From Catenulisporales bacterium (GTDB taxonomy: Bacteria; Actinomycetota; Actinomycetes; Streptomycetales; Catenulisporaceae), in contig JAEKKI010000145.1 of assembly GCA_019510485.1 (NCBI GenBank), forward strand, positions 1 to 56,900: 56,900 nt of DNA, given 5' to 3'. A program made the position numbers and the translations under genes. The notes under the pieces were generated by a model. The model had not been told where the DNA came from. It ran no database searches and was given only the letters and a program-made list of their open reading frames with translations. Position 1 is the stretch's first letter. Every line of letters begins with the position of its first letter. Shown in pieces: positions 49,657 to 56,900 of this stretch.

Positions 49657-50816
49657 CAGAGCTCTGGTTCCCCCAGGCCCGGGCCCGCGTACTCGCGCCC
49701 CTCGGCCTCGGCCAGCTTGCGCCCGGCGTTGAGCTGGAACGGGCTGATACCGCCGGCGTCCCACGGCCCCACGCTGCCGGCCGCGACCGCCTCGCCGCTC
49801 TTGTCCGGCAGCATCAGCTCCCGGCGAAGCACCGCCACCGGCTTGTCCGCCACGGCGAACCAGTCGGTCGCCATGAAGTCGTTGCTGCCCGTGCACAGCG
49901 CCGCCCGGCGCAGCGCGTCGCCGAAGCGCGCGGCCATCCCCGGCCGCGACAGGTGTCCCTTGTCCGCCTGGAACAGGCCCGCGCCGGAGGCCAGCGACCC
50001 GGTCTCGAACAGGCTCACCACCATCGCCAGCAGCGAGAACGCGTGCAGGTCGTCGTTGGCGCGGGCGATGAACGCGAAGACCTCGATCTCGGACTCCACG
50101 CGGGTGCCGTAGTCGGCCAGGATGTGGACCCAGTCGTGCTGCGCCAACAGCGGCGGGGCGGAGCCGGGGGAGCCCGGGAAGGAGAAGCCGCGGGATTTGT
50201 AGAAGTCATACACGCCGCGACCCAGGGTGCCGGCCGGCAGCTCGCCGAGGGAGGCCCACCGCGCCGCCAGCGCCGGGTCGTTCTCCACCGGCGTCCACGG
50301 GCTGTTGAGCGCGCCGTCGCCGACGTGCAGGTGATCGACGTGCGCCAGGTCGAAGTCGTGCAGATATCCGTTGCGGTCGAAGTCGATCGCGGCCAGCCGG
50401 CGACCGCTCTCGACGTGGCCGTGCAAGACGTCTTCCAGGTCGTCGTGCACTGACAGCTCAGCGGCGAACTCCGCCACCCGCGCCGCCACTGACACCGGCA
50501 GCGGATCCAGCACCAACTCGGCGGTCACCATCGTCTGCACGATCCGGCCCCGGAACGCCGCGTCGCGCCGATACAAGTCCTGCGCGAGATCCTGCGGACC
50601 ATAAGGCTTGACGGCCAACTCGGCCTGCACCGCCGCCGGATCGACGTCGAACCCGGTCAGCGAGTGGAACATCGCCGCCAGCAGCGTCTGCTGCAACCCG
50701 CTCAGACCGCCTTCCGGCGCCACCGCCGAGATCACGCCGCGCGCCACGCACGCGACCTCGGCAGCGTCCGGGGGCAGCAGCAGGACGGTGTCGGCATCGG
50801 GTAGGGGGACGGGCAT
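49656..50816 (-). CDS. Uncharacterised protein with HDxxH motif
   Basis: A 386-residue soluble protein; I do not recognise a named family. It starts MPVPLPDADTVLLLPPDAAEVAC (in part) and has a helical first half (GGLSGLQQTLLAAMFHSLTGF). The centre contains LLAQHDWVHILADYGTRVESE, an HDxxH metal-site pattern like that of Coq4-type proteins, followed by FAFIARANDDLHAFSLLAMV. A DRNGYLHDFDLAHVDHLHVGDG stretch upstream is rich in His and Asp. These suggest a metal-dependent enzyme, but no reaction can be assigned. Its stop codon lies within the end of the convergent terminator of the RNA unit. Confidence 0.65.
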   Translation of the reverse strand: MPVPLPDADTVLLLPPDAAEVACVARGVISAVAPEGGLSGLQQTLLAAMFHSLTGFDVDPAAVQAELAVKPYGPQDLAQDLYRRDAAFRGRIVQTMVTAELVLDPLPVSVAARVAEFAAELSVHDDLEDVLHGHVESGRRLAAIDFDRNGYLHDFDLAHVDHLHVGDGALNSPWTPVENDPALAARWASLGELPAGTLGRGVYDFYKSRGFSFPGSPGSAPPLLAQHDWVHILADYGTRVESEIEVFAFIARANDDLHAFSLLAMVVSLFETGSLASGAGLFQADKGHLSRPGMAARFGDALRRAALCTGSNDFMATDWFAVADKPVAVLRRELMLPDKSGEAVAAGSVGPWDAGGISPFQLNAGRKLAEAEGREYAGPGLGEPEL

Positions 50817-50908
50817 GCGCGGAGCCTTCCGGGTCGGCATCGTCGGCTTGACCGGTTCGCAGTGGCAGCGCACAGATCCCGGCTGGCTCAGCGATCGATC
50901 AGGAGCAA

Positions 50909-51352
50909 ATGGTAGTGGAACCGATGGACGGACCTGCGCGTCCAAGCCCTGTGAATCGACTACGTGTGGTCGGTGGTGATGGAACCCTCGACGGCCGTGT
51001 TGCCCTCGGCTTGGTGATCGGTGGTGTCTTACTGGCGGGGTGTGCGTCGTCGTCACCGCCGTCGGCCGAACCACTACGCCATCGAACGGGACCGGCGTCG
51101 CCGGTGCTCGGGACGCCTTATCCGTACGACTTGTACACGCACTGCGGCATCCAGGACGCCTACTTCGAGAACCACTGGTGGCAGGCGGACTCGCCGGCGC
51201 AGGACGATCCGAGCAAGGGCAGCAACCCGTATACCGGTTACCTGGCCGGCACCATGACTCTGATCTCGCCGACGGCGGCCCGCTTCGCCGGTCCACACGC
51301 GCTCGTGGCGACGTTCCATCCGCTCGACGGAACGCCTGAGGCTTGTTCCTGA
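50909..51352 (+). CDS. Hypothetical small lipoprotein
   Basis: About 147 residues with a hydrophobic segment ending VLLAGC, a lipobox, then a Ser/Pro-rich spacer and a small domain (GTPYPYDLYTHCGIQDAYFE and WWQADSPAQDDPSKGSNPYTGYLAG). This domain recurs in secreted actinobacterial proteins with an unassigned role. The start is uncertain: ATG 50909 is close behind AGGAG, while GTG 50915 is better spaced. Upstream residues make an unusually long n-region for a lipoprotein signal. Divergent from the HDxxH gene. Confidence 0.62.
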   Translation: MVVEPMDGPARPSPVNRLRVVGGDGTLDGRVALGLVIGGVLLAGCASSSPPSAEPLRHRTGPASPVLGTPYPYDLYTHCGIQDAYFENHWWQADSPAQDDPSKGSNPYTGYLAGTMTLISPTAARFAGPHALVATFHPLDGTPEACS

Positions 51353-51376
51353 CTCGCGTCGGAACCCGTTATTAGC

Positions 51377-51404
51377 TTGAGAATCAGAAACGGTCCGGTA
51401 GCGT
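51377..51404 (+). promoter_or_regulatory. Promoter of the serine hydrolase gene (leaderless)
   Basis: TTGAGA (51377-51382), 16-base spacer, TAGCGT (51399-51404). The predicted start falls on the ATG at 51411, giving a leaderless mRNA. Confidence 0.55.
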
Positions 51405-51410
51405 CCGCCC

Positions 51411-52532
51411 ATGGCCGAGATTCAGGGCACGTATGACAAACGCTTCGCCGCGGTCGCCGACACCCTCGCCGACCTGCTGGACCGGGACGACGTCGGCGCG
51501 TCGGCGGCGGTGTTCGTCGGTGGGGAACCGGTCGTCGACATCTGGGGCGGCCACACCGATGCCGACCGCACCTCTGCTTGGGACCACGACACCATCGTCA
51601 CGGTGATGTCCACGACCAAGACCATGACCGCGCTGTGCGCGTTGATCCTGGCCGACCGGGGTGAGCTGGACCTGTCCGCCCCGGTGGCCCGCTACTGGCC
51701 GGAGTTCGCCGCGGCCGGCAAGCAGGGTGTTCTCGTCCGGCACCTGCTGTCGCACACCGCCGGGCTGCCCGACTGGCCGGGGCCGTTGGTAGCCGATGAC
51801 CTGTACGACTGGACGGCCGTCACCTCGCTGCTGGCCGAGCAGGCGCCGCAGTGGGAACCGGGAACCGCGGCCGGATACCACTCCGTCACATTCGGCTTCC
51901 TCGTCGGCGAGGTCGTGCGCCGGATCACCGGACGCACGCTCGGCGAGTTCTTCGCCAGCGATGTGGCGGGCCCGCTCGGCGCCGACTTCCACATCGGCCT
52001 TCCCGCCGAACACGACCACCGCGTCGCGCAGCTCCTGCCGCCGCCGGGACAGACCGACGAGTTCTCCTCCGGATCCGCGGTGGACGGCGAACCGGACGCC
52101 GCCATCGGCGGCATCCGCGTGAAGGACGCGAACACCGCCGCCTGGCGTCGTGCCGAGGTTCCCGCCGCGAACGGCATCGGCAACGCCCGGTCCGTGGCGC
52201 TGGTGCAATCCGTGCTGGGGAACGGGGGAGTGACCCAAGGTGTGCGACTGCTGTCCGAGCGCGGGTGCGAACCTGCCTGGCGTGCGGAGTTCAGCGGCGA
52301 GGACCGGGTGATCGGCATCGCGTCGACCTACAGCGCCGGCTTCGGAGTGTTCGGCAGCACCTTCGGCTGGGGCGGTTGGGGCGGCTCGCTGGTCATGACC
52401 GACCCCGAGGCCCACCTGACCGTCGCCTACGTCATGAACCAGATGCTCGACCCGCGCCGGCAGAGCGACAACCGCGGGCTCAGCGTCGTGATGGCCGCCT
52501 ACGACGGCGTCCGTTCCCAGCTCCTCAGTTGA
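51411..52532 (+). CDS. Serine hydrolase, beta-lactamase/esterase EstB family
   Basis: A 373-residue class C beta-lactamase-like hydrolase. The catalytic SxxK is in TVMSTTKTMTALCALILAD (Ser67, Lys70), and the second-site Tyr is in AAGYHSVTFGFLVGEVV. The C-terminal FGWGGWGGSLVMTDPEAHLT supplies the third conserved motif region (usually HxG or WGG in this family). No signal peptide, so probably a cytoplasmic esterase or lactonase rather than a resistance beta-lactamase. It overlaps the convergent YbaK gene by eight bases. Confidence 0.88.
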   Translation: MAEIQGTYDKRFAAVADTLADLLDRDDVGASAAVFVGGEPVVDIWGGHTDADRTSAWDHDTIVTVMSTTKTMTALCALILADRGELDLSAPVARYWPEFAAAGKQGVLVRHLLSHTAGLPDWPGPLVADDLYDWTAVTSLLAEQAPQWEPGTAAGYHSVTFGFLVGEVVRRITGRTLGEFFASDVAGPLGADFHIGLPAEHDHRVAQLLPPPGQTDEFSSGSAVDGEPDAAIGGIRVKDANTAAWRRAEVPAANGIGNARSVALVQSVLGNGGVTQGVRLLSERGCEPAWRAEFSGEDRVIGIASTYSAGFGVFGSTFGWGGWGGSLVMTDPEAHLTVAYVMNQMLDPRRQSDNRGLSVVMAAYDGVRSQLLS

Positions 52533-53004
52533 CCGTGACGACCTCGCCGCCGGTCACCCGCACCAGTTCGCCGAAGGTGATGGCGAACACCGTGTGCGCG
52601 TGCCCGGCGGCGGCCCACACCTGCGGAAAAGCGCTCAGCGCCTGGTCGATGAGCGTCCGAACCGGAGCGGGGTGGCCGACCGGCGCGACGCCGCCGATGC
52701 GCTGCCCGGTGTGTTCGTACACGAACTCCTTCGACGCCCGGCCCAGGCTCGCCACACCCAGCGCGGCGGCCACCTTCGCGGTGTCCACACGGTGCGCGCC
52801 GGAGGTCAGCACCAGCAGCGGGGCGCCATCGGCGTCGAAGACCAGGCTGTTGGCGATGGCGCCGAGCTCGCAGCCGATCTGGTCGGCGGCGGCCTGCGCG
52901 TTCGGCGCCGACTCCGGAAGCACCACGACCTGCGGCTCGAAGCTCTTCGCGCGCAACTCCCGCTCGACGGCGAGCACAGCGGGGTGGTTCGAGATCCGTT
53001 CCAT
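52525..53004 (-). CDS. YbaK/ProX-type aminoacyl-tRNA deacylase
   Basis: A 159-residue protein of the YbaK/EbsC/ProX editing superfamily, which hydrolyses mischarged tRNAs such as Cys- or Ala-tRNA-Pro. Motifs are IANSLVFDADGAPLLVLTSG, the conserved Lys-containing RVDTAKVAAALG, and IGGVAPVGHPAPVRTLID with the catalytic GG-x-P-G region. ATG 53004 is chosen by homology. Its target tRNA is not certain; the form is nearer the trans-acting EbsC group than full ProRS-editing domains. Confidence 0.88.
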   Translation of the reverse strand: MERISNHPAVLAVERELRAKSFEPQVVVLPESAPNAQAAADQIGCELGAIANSLVFDADGAPLLVLTSGAHRVDTAKVAAALGVASLGRASKEFVYEHTGQRIGGVAPVGHPAPVRTLIDQALSAFPQVWAAAGHAHTVFAITFGELVRVTGGEVVTVN

Positions 53005-53056
53005 GCCCGCCGATATTAGTGCCGGGGTCGCTGCCGAGTCCGGCACAATACCGGCC

Positions 53057-53626
53057 ATGGAGTCGCAAGATCGGATCGTGGAGCCCACCGAGATCGTCGC
53101 CGGCCGGTACCAGCTGCGCCCGCCGTCGCTACGCGACGTGCCCGACATCGTGGCGATGGCCCGCGACGAGGTCATCCAGCTGTGGAACCCCGTGTCCTCC
53201 GGCGCCGACGAGGCCAAGGCCCTCGATTGGGCCGAGCGCTATGCGGACTGGGACGGTGGCACCCGTGCGCTGTTCTGCATCTACGAAGCCACCGCGGGCC
53301 GCCTGCTCGGCATGGTGTCCCTGCACAAGATCGACATCGAGAACTCCTTCGGCGAGCTGGGCTACCGCGTCGCGCCCTGGGCCCGCGGGCAGGGCGTCGC
53401 GACCACTGCGGTGCGCACCGTCACCGACTGGGCCTTCGGCTTCCTGGACCTGACCCGCGTGCAGCTGATCCACGCGGTCGGGAACGCGGCGTCCTGCCGC
53501 ATCGCCGAGAAGGTCGGCTACCGCCTGGAGGGCACCATGCGCAGCTCGTACCGCTACGGCGACGGGAAGCTGCACGACGAGCACATACACGGCCGGCTGG
53601 CCACCGACCCCTACCCGGCGACCTGA
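53057..53626 (+). CDS. GNAT-family acetyltransferase (RimJ/RimL-like)
   Basis: A 189-residue GNAT enzyme of the type that acetylates protein N-termini or small amines. It has YQLRPPSLRDVPDIVAMARD, the beta-bulge FGELGYRVAPWARGQGVATTA (acetyl-CoA loop) and LIHAVGNAASCRIAEKVGYR, as in RimJ/RimL. A -10-like CACAAT is seven bases before ATG 53057, suggesting a leaderless message. It shares the divergent interval with YbaK. Confidence 0.88.
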   Translation: MESQDRIVEPTEIVAGRYQLRPPSLRDVPDIVAMARDEVIQLWNPVSSGADEAKALDWAERYADWDGGTRALFCIYEATAGRLLGMVSLHKIDIENSFGELGYRVAPWARGQGVATTAVRTVTDWAFGFLDLTRVQLIHAVGNAASCRIAEKVGYRLEGTMRSSYRYGDGKLHDEHIHGRLATDPYPAT

Positions 53627-53628
53627 CT

Positions 53629-54165
53629 TCAGAAATCCCAGTCCAGCGCGGGCGGGATCACGCCCTCCCACGCCAGCAGCCACTCCTTCGTGCGCAGACC
53701 GCCCCCGAAGCCCCCGAGGCCGTCGGCCGCCAGCACCCGGTGGCAGGGCACGACGATCGGCAGCGGATTGCTGCCCATGATGCCGCCGACCGCCTGGGAC
53801 GCCGTCAACCCGGCGCCGGATCCCTTCGCCAGGTCGCCATAGGTCACGGTCTCCCCGAACGGCACCGCTGCCAGCAGCTTCAGCACCGTCAGGCGCAGGC
53901 CGTTCACGCCGTACCAGTCCAGCGCCAGGTCGAACGCGGTCCTGGTGCCGTCGAAATACTCGCGCAGCTGCTGCACCGCCTCGCCGAGCTGGGCCTCGGC
54001 GAGGCGGTCCGGCTTGCCGGCCTTGCCAGCCTGCTCCGGCACACCAGCCTGCTCGCCCTCGCCCTCGCCGGCCCGGTCATGGGGGAACTGGACCAGACGC
54101 AACCCGCGGGCCGTCGCCCCCACGGTCAGTGTCCCGATCGGCGTGTCCAGCAACGCGGTCTGCAT
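53629..54165 (-). CDS. ogt: Methylated-DNA--protein-cysteine methyltransferase
   Basis: A suicide enzyme that removes alkyl groups from O6-methylguanine. The 178-residue protein has the active site PIVVPCHRVLAADGLGGFGG with acceptor Cys, the DNA-binding region VPFGETVTYGDLAKGSGAG and TASQAVGGIMGSNPLP. An N-terminal insertion of ~20 residues rich in Gly, Glu and Lys separates the small N-terminal domain from the rest. ATG 54165 is preferred; ATG 54174 is possible. Convergent with the acetyltransferase, two bases apart, and divergent from the hydrolase. Confidence 0.94.
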   Translation of the reverse strand: MQTALLDTPIGTLTVGATARGLRLVQFPHDRAGEGEGEQAGVPEQAGKAGKPDRLAEAQLGEAVQQLREYFDGTRTAFDLALDWYGVNGLRLTVLKLLAAVPFGETVTYGDLAKGSGAGLTASQAVGGIMGSNPLPIVVPCHRVLAADGLGGFGGGLRTKEWLLAWEGVIPPALDWDF

Positions 54166-54188
54166 GCCTCCCATTGTGCCAACCGGGG

Positions 54189-54216
54189 CTGACAATCTGA
54201 TCGCCGGCGCTAAGGT
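54189..54216 (+). promoter_or_regulatory. Promoter of the alpha/beta hydrolase gene (leaderless)
   Basis: CTGACA (54189-54194), 16-base spacer, TAAGGT (54211-54216). The predicted start falls on or within two bases of ATG 54224, and no Shine-Dalgarno is present. Confidence 0.55.
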
Positions 54217-54223
54217 AACCGCC

Positions 54224-55090
54224 ATGGCCCAAGCCTCCGCGAACGGCGTCGAGCTCGAATACGACACCTTCGGCGACCCCGCCGCCGAGCCCCTGCTGCT
54301 GATCATGGGCCTGGGCACCCAGATGACGGCGTGGCCCGAGCCGTTCTGCCAGGCCATCGCCGACGCCGGGTTCCACGTCATCCGCTTCGACAACCGCGAC
54401 AGCGGACTGTCGACGCTCATCGAGGCGCCGCCGCCGGACTTAGGGGCGCTGCTCGGCGGCGACACCTCCGGCGTGCCGTACCTGATGTCCGACCTCGCCT
54501 CCGACACCGCCGGCCTGCTCGACGCCCTCGACATCCCGGCCGCTCACATCGTCGGCGCCTCCATGGGCGGCATGATCGGCCAGCAGCTGGCCATCGACCA
54601 TCCGACCCGGGTGCGGTCGCTGTGCTCGATCATGTCCACCACCGGCGCCCCCGGTGTCGGCCAGCCCGCCCCCGAGGCCATCCCGCTGGTGTTCACACCG
54701 GCGGCCACGACCCGCGACCAGGCCATCGACAACTCCCAGAAGCTGTTCGCGACAGTCGGCTCACCCGCGTATCCGACACCCGCCGCCGAGTTGCGTGCGC
54801 GCATCGGCGAGGCCTACGACCGGGCCCATCACCCCGAGGGCACGGCACGTCAGCTGGCGTGCATCATCGCCTCCCCCGACCGCACCGCGGGGTTGGCGTC
54901 GGTCACCGTGCCCGCGGCCGTCATCCACGGCGAGGCCGACAAGCTCGTCGACGTCAGCGGCGGCCACGCCACGGCGGCGGCGCTCGGCGTCACGCCGCTG
55001 ATCATCCCCGGTGCCGGGCACGATCTGCCGCAGGCGCTGTGGGAGACGTACGTCGAGGCGATCGTGGCGAACGCGCGGCGCGCGGCCTGA
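54224..55090 (+). CDS. Alpha/beta-hydrolase
   Basis: A 288-residue alpha/beta-fold hydrolase. It has the oxyanion-region LLLIMGLGTQMTAWPEPF, the FHVIRFDNRDSGLST turn, the nucleophile elbow HIVGASMGGMIGQQLA (Ser), the late acid in PAAVIHGEADKLVDV and the catalytic His in IPGAGHDLP. This set matches esterase/epoxide-hydrolase-like proteins related to the doxorubicin-biosynthesis RdmC/AknH methyl esterases, but the substrate is open. Confidence 0.9.
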   Translation: MAQASANGVELEYDTFGDPAAEPLLLIMGLGTQMTAWPEPFCQAIADAGFHVIRFDNRDSGLSTLIEAPPPDLGALLGGDTSGVPYLMSDLASDTAGLLDALDIPAAHIVGASMGGMIGQQLAIDHPTRVRSLCSIMSTTGAPGVGQPAPEAIPLVFTPAATTRDQAIDNSQKLFATVGSPAYPTPAAELRARIGEAYDRAHHPEGTARQLACIIASPDRTAGLASVTVPAAVIHGEADKLVDVSGGHATAAALGVTPLIIPGAGHDLPQALWETYVEAIVANARRAA

Positions 55091-55174
55091 GTCAGCCACG
55101 AACGTTGTCGCGACACGCATTCGGCCGGACCCGAATCTACTGCTGTGGCGCCTGCCGCCAGGTAGAACGGTGGC

Positions 55175-55612
55175 ATGCGACTTCTGGCCGACCTCACCGA
55201 CCACCTCGCCGAGACCGACCGGCAGCGCGTCCAAGCCCGCCTGCGCAGCAACCTGATGGCCTGGCTGACCACGGTGCGCACGGACGGCCAACCGGTCAGC
55301 GTCCCGGTCTGGTTCCTCGCCCGCGACGACGGCACGATCCTGATCTACAGCCGGCCCCACAAGGCCAAGCTGCACAACATCGCCGCCAACCCCAAGGTGA
55401 GTCTGGGCCTGGACGTGACCGACGTCGGCCGCGACGTCGTCCGCGTCGAGGGCGTCGCCCGCCACGAACCGACCCTCCCGAGCGCCGACCAGGACCCGGC
55501 CTACCGCGCCAAGTACGTCGAACGCATGGCCGCGTTGTTCGAGACCCCGGAGAACTTCGGCGAGCAGTTCAGCGCCGCGCTGGTGATCACGCCGACGAAG
55601 ATCTACGGCTGA
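55175..55612 (+). CDS. PPOX-class flavin/F420-dependent protein
   Basis: A 145-residue split-beta-barrel protein of the pyridoxamine-phosphate-oxidase-like superfamily, with LRSNLMAWLTTVRTDGQPVS, VPVWFLARDDGTILIYSRPH, KAKLHNIAANPKVSLGLD and VVRVEGVARHEPTLP. Many actinobacterial members of this size use F420 rather than FMN; the sequence alone does not decide. TAGAAC sits six bases before ATG 55175, consistent with a leaderless message. Confidence 0.87.
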   Translation: MRLLADLTDHLAETDRQRVQARLRSNLMAWLTTVRTDGQPVSVPVWFLARDDGTILIYSRPHKAKLHNIAANPKVSLGLDVTDVGRDVVRVEGVARHEPTLPSADQDPAYRAKYVERMAALFETPENFGEQFSAALVITPTKIYG

Positions 55613-55809
55613 GACTCCGGCCGCGCGGCTCGTTCGATCATCCAGTACATCTGCTTATGCACGACGCCTGACTCGATCGCGGCCACCGCCGCCTCGGCGG
55701 CGGCCCGGTCGAGGTGGCGGGACACCAGGAAGCGGTTGCCGTTGTCGTCCTGACGCCAGACCTCGAACACAGGGGCGGTGGACGCGTCCCCGTTTCCAGC
55801 TTCGTTCAC
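55603..55809 (-). CDS. Small conserved hypothetical protein
   Basis: A 68-residue protein with VFEVWRQDDNGNRFLVSRHL, then a helix (DRAAAEAAVAAIESG) and HKQMYWMIE, a pattern like a short SPOR-like alpha/beta unit seen in other actinomycetes. Function unknown. GTG 55809 has GGGAG upstream. The 3' end overlaps the PPOX gene by ten bases, tail to tail. Confidence 0.65.
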   Translation of the reverse strand: MNEAGNGDASTAPVFEVWRQDDNGNRFLVSRHLDRAAAEAAVAAIESGVVHKQMYWMIERAARPESQP

Positions 55810-55896
55810 GCCGCCCGCTCCCTGACAGTGTTATCTGGACAGTTCCCTCTCTGGGGGTGACTGTGCGTACCTCTTCCTGTGCCTACTGTGCCGGCC

Positions 55897-56644
55897 ATGC
55901 GTGTCGTCAAAGTGGTGGATGTGAAGCCCGGCCAGCCGAGAGTGCGGCTGGTCGACGGCTTCGGTGAGCCGGTGGCTCCGGTAGGCCTCTTCCTTGATGA
56001 TGCCGGACTGCCGGTGGACGCGTTCACGCCGGCACGGGTGATGGACTTTCTGGGCTGGCTGCGCCTGGTGTCCTCGGCGCGGCGGGCGCAGCGCTTGGAG
56101 CTGGGTGTCGTGGTTGAGGGCGGCCGGCTGCTGTCGGCGAAGACCTGCAACCCAGAAGGGCGCCCGGATGCAAAACATCATGAAGATCCTCGGGCACGCC
56201 AGCCCCGGGATGTCCATGACCTACACCCACATTTCCGACCCGTCGGTGCTGGCCGGCTACCAGGCGGTCCTGCAACCAGGGGCCGTCATCGCTGGACCGC
56301 TCGCCGAGACCCTGCGCGCCGGCCAACTCGACCAGGACGCCCTGGACTGGCTCCAGACCAACTTCTACAAAACCGAGCTGGAGCTGGGCCGGTGCCTGCG
56401 CCTGCCGCAGGAAGGTCCTTGCGAGTACGACCCCTATCTGACCTGCGCGAAGCTCGTCACCACGGCCCAGTACGCACCGAGGCTTCGCGACCGGCTGTGT
56501 GTCGAGGAGCAGCTGGCCGTCGATGCGGAGAATCGCGGCTGGGGCCGGGAAGTCGAGCGTCACGAGCGCACCGCCGACCGGCTGCGCGCACTGCTGGACG
56601 ACCTCGGCGAACCGCACGAGGTGCCGTGGGCGGACGAGGAGTGA
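55897..56644 (+). pseudogene. Remnant of a tyrosine recombinase/integrase
   Basis: Two parts of one gene in different frames. The first (from ATG 55897, to ~56130) encodes an integrase N-terminus: RVRLVDGFGEPVAPVGLFLD, AFTPARVMDFLGWLRLV. The second (from ~56168 to the stop at 56644) encodes the C-terminal end of a tyrosine recombinase: MQNIMKILGHASPGMSMTYT with the catalytic His and the nucleophile Tyr region, YTHISDPSVLAGYQAVL, then the Cys-containing tail (EGPCEYDPYLTCAKLVTTAQ) and GWGREVERHERTADRLRALL. The catalytic core between, normally 200 or more residues with the Arg and Lys residues, is missing. This marks an old mobile-element insertion near the window end. Confidence 0.75.
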
Positions 56645-56762
56645 CCGCCTGGTCGATCGCGTCGCGGCGGCGGTTATCAATCCGTGACCGCCCCGGCGGC
56701 AACCGGACGCGCTGCCGCCCGTCATGATCGGTGAGAGCACAATCCATCCGGGAGGGAACAGC

Positions 56763-56900
56763 ATGGCGCGAGTGCGCTTCACCGAGATCGTTGCTATCGC
56801 CGCATTGGCCGGAAGCCTTGCTGCATGCGGCAACACCTCGGCACCGACAGCAGCACCCGCAACCAGCACTTCGACTGAACAGGCAGGGCCCACCGCGTCA
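56763..56900 (+). CDS. Lipoprotein, N-terminal part (3'-truncated by window edge)
   Basis: ATG 56763 follows a strong GGGAGGGA site and opens a frame to the window end (46 codons). It begins with RFTEIVAIAALAGSLAAC, a signal peptide with a lipobox, then an Asn/Thr/Ser/Ala/Pro-rich stretch as found behind lipidated cysteines. The mature domain is outside the window. Confidence 0.7.
   Translation, partial: MARVRFTEIVAIAALAGSLAACGNTSAPTAAPATSTSTEQAGPTAS

Noticed and set aside
51411..52532. A true beta-lactamase
   Set aside because: There is no signal peptide, and the motif set matches EstB-like esterases as well as class C enzymes, so a resistance role is not supported.

Overview
The window is very GC-rich with dense, strongly biased codon use. 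Its left third has the conserved actinobacterial order uvrA, Rieske protein, uvrC, rapZ, yvcK, whiA, gap, pgk, tpiA, secG. WhiA, RbpA and F420/PPOX-type genes also point to a filamentous or spore-forming high-GC actinomycete. I cannot name the species from sequence alone. Several genes look leaderless, with a -10 hexamer six or seven bases before the start codon, as is common in this phylum.

Layout. 1-9.3 kb: nucleotide excision repair (uvrA, cut by the left edge; uvrC), a Tat/lipoprotein Rieske protein, and the rapZ-yvcK-whiA block. 9.4-13.3 kb: lower glycolysis (gap, pgk, tpiA), secG and a 22-residue membrane peptide. A double-hairpin repeat occurs as two copies before yvcK and four inverted tandem copies between gap and pgk. 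13.4-18.8 kb: a NitT/TauT-type ABC importer on the minus strand, divergent from a CitA/CitB-type two-component system; this block separates secG from rbpA (19.1 kb). 19.5-21.7 kb: a molybdopterin oxidoreductase (FdhF/YdeP type) broken by an internal deletion and frameshift. 21.8-30.9 kb: an acetyltransferase, a pentapeptide-repeat protein, a complete peptide-type ABC importer whose two ATPases are fused, and a methyltransferase. 31-41 kb: HAD phosphatase, an STM4015/STM4014-like gene pair, a secreted trypsin-like protease, a RecQ-like helicase with a phosphoribosyltransferase-like tail, a TetR/MFS efflux pair with two matching palindromic operators, and argS. 41-46.8 kb: a membrane protein, a HAD hydrolase, an ABC-2 exporter with its TetR regulator, an Asp/Glu-racemase-like protein and a class V aminotransferase.

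46.8-49.7 kb is the most unusual part. A soluble SPFH (band-7) protein with a long coiled coil is followed by a conserved actinobacterial protein of unknown function. Then come two consecutive small-RNA modules, each of which folds as a complete tRNA in circularly permuted order: the T-arm and 3' acceptor strand come first, then a short loop, then the 5' acceptor strand and D-arm. The anticodon loop is open, and the outer ends pair in a terminal helix. A strong intrinsic terminator ends the unit. This resembles the tRNA-mimic module of bacterial Y RNAs (YrlA), but no Ro/TROVE or RtcB gene is present in the window.

49.7-56.9 kb holds ordinary accessory genes: a protein with an HDxxH motif, a serine hydrolase, a YbaK-type deacylase, a GNAT acetyltransferase, an O6-methylguanine methyltransferase, an alpha/beta hydrolase and a PPOX-type flavoenzyme. 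These are followed by the remnant of a tyrosine recombinase and the start of a lipoprotein gene cut by the right edge.
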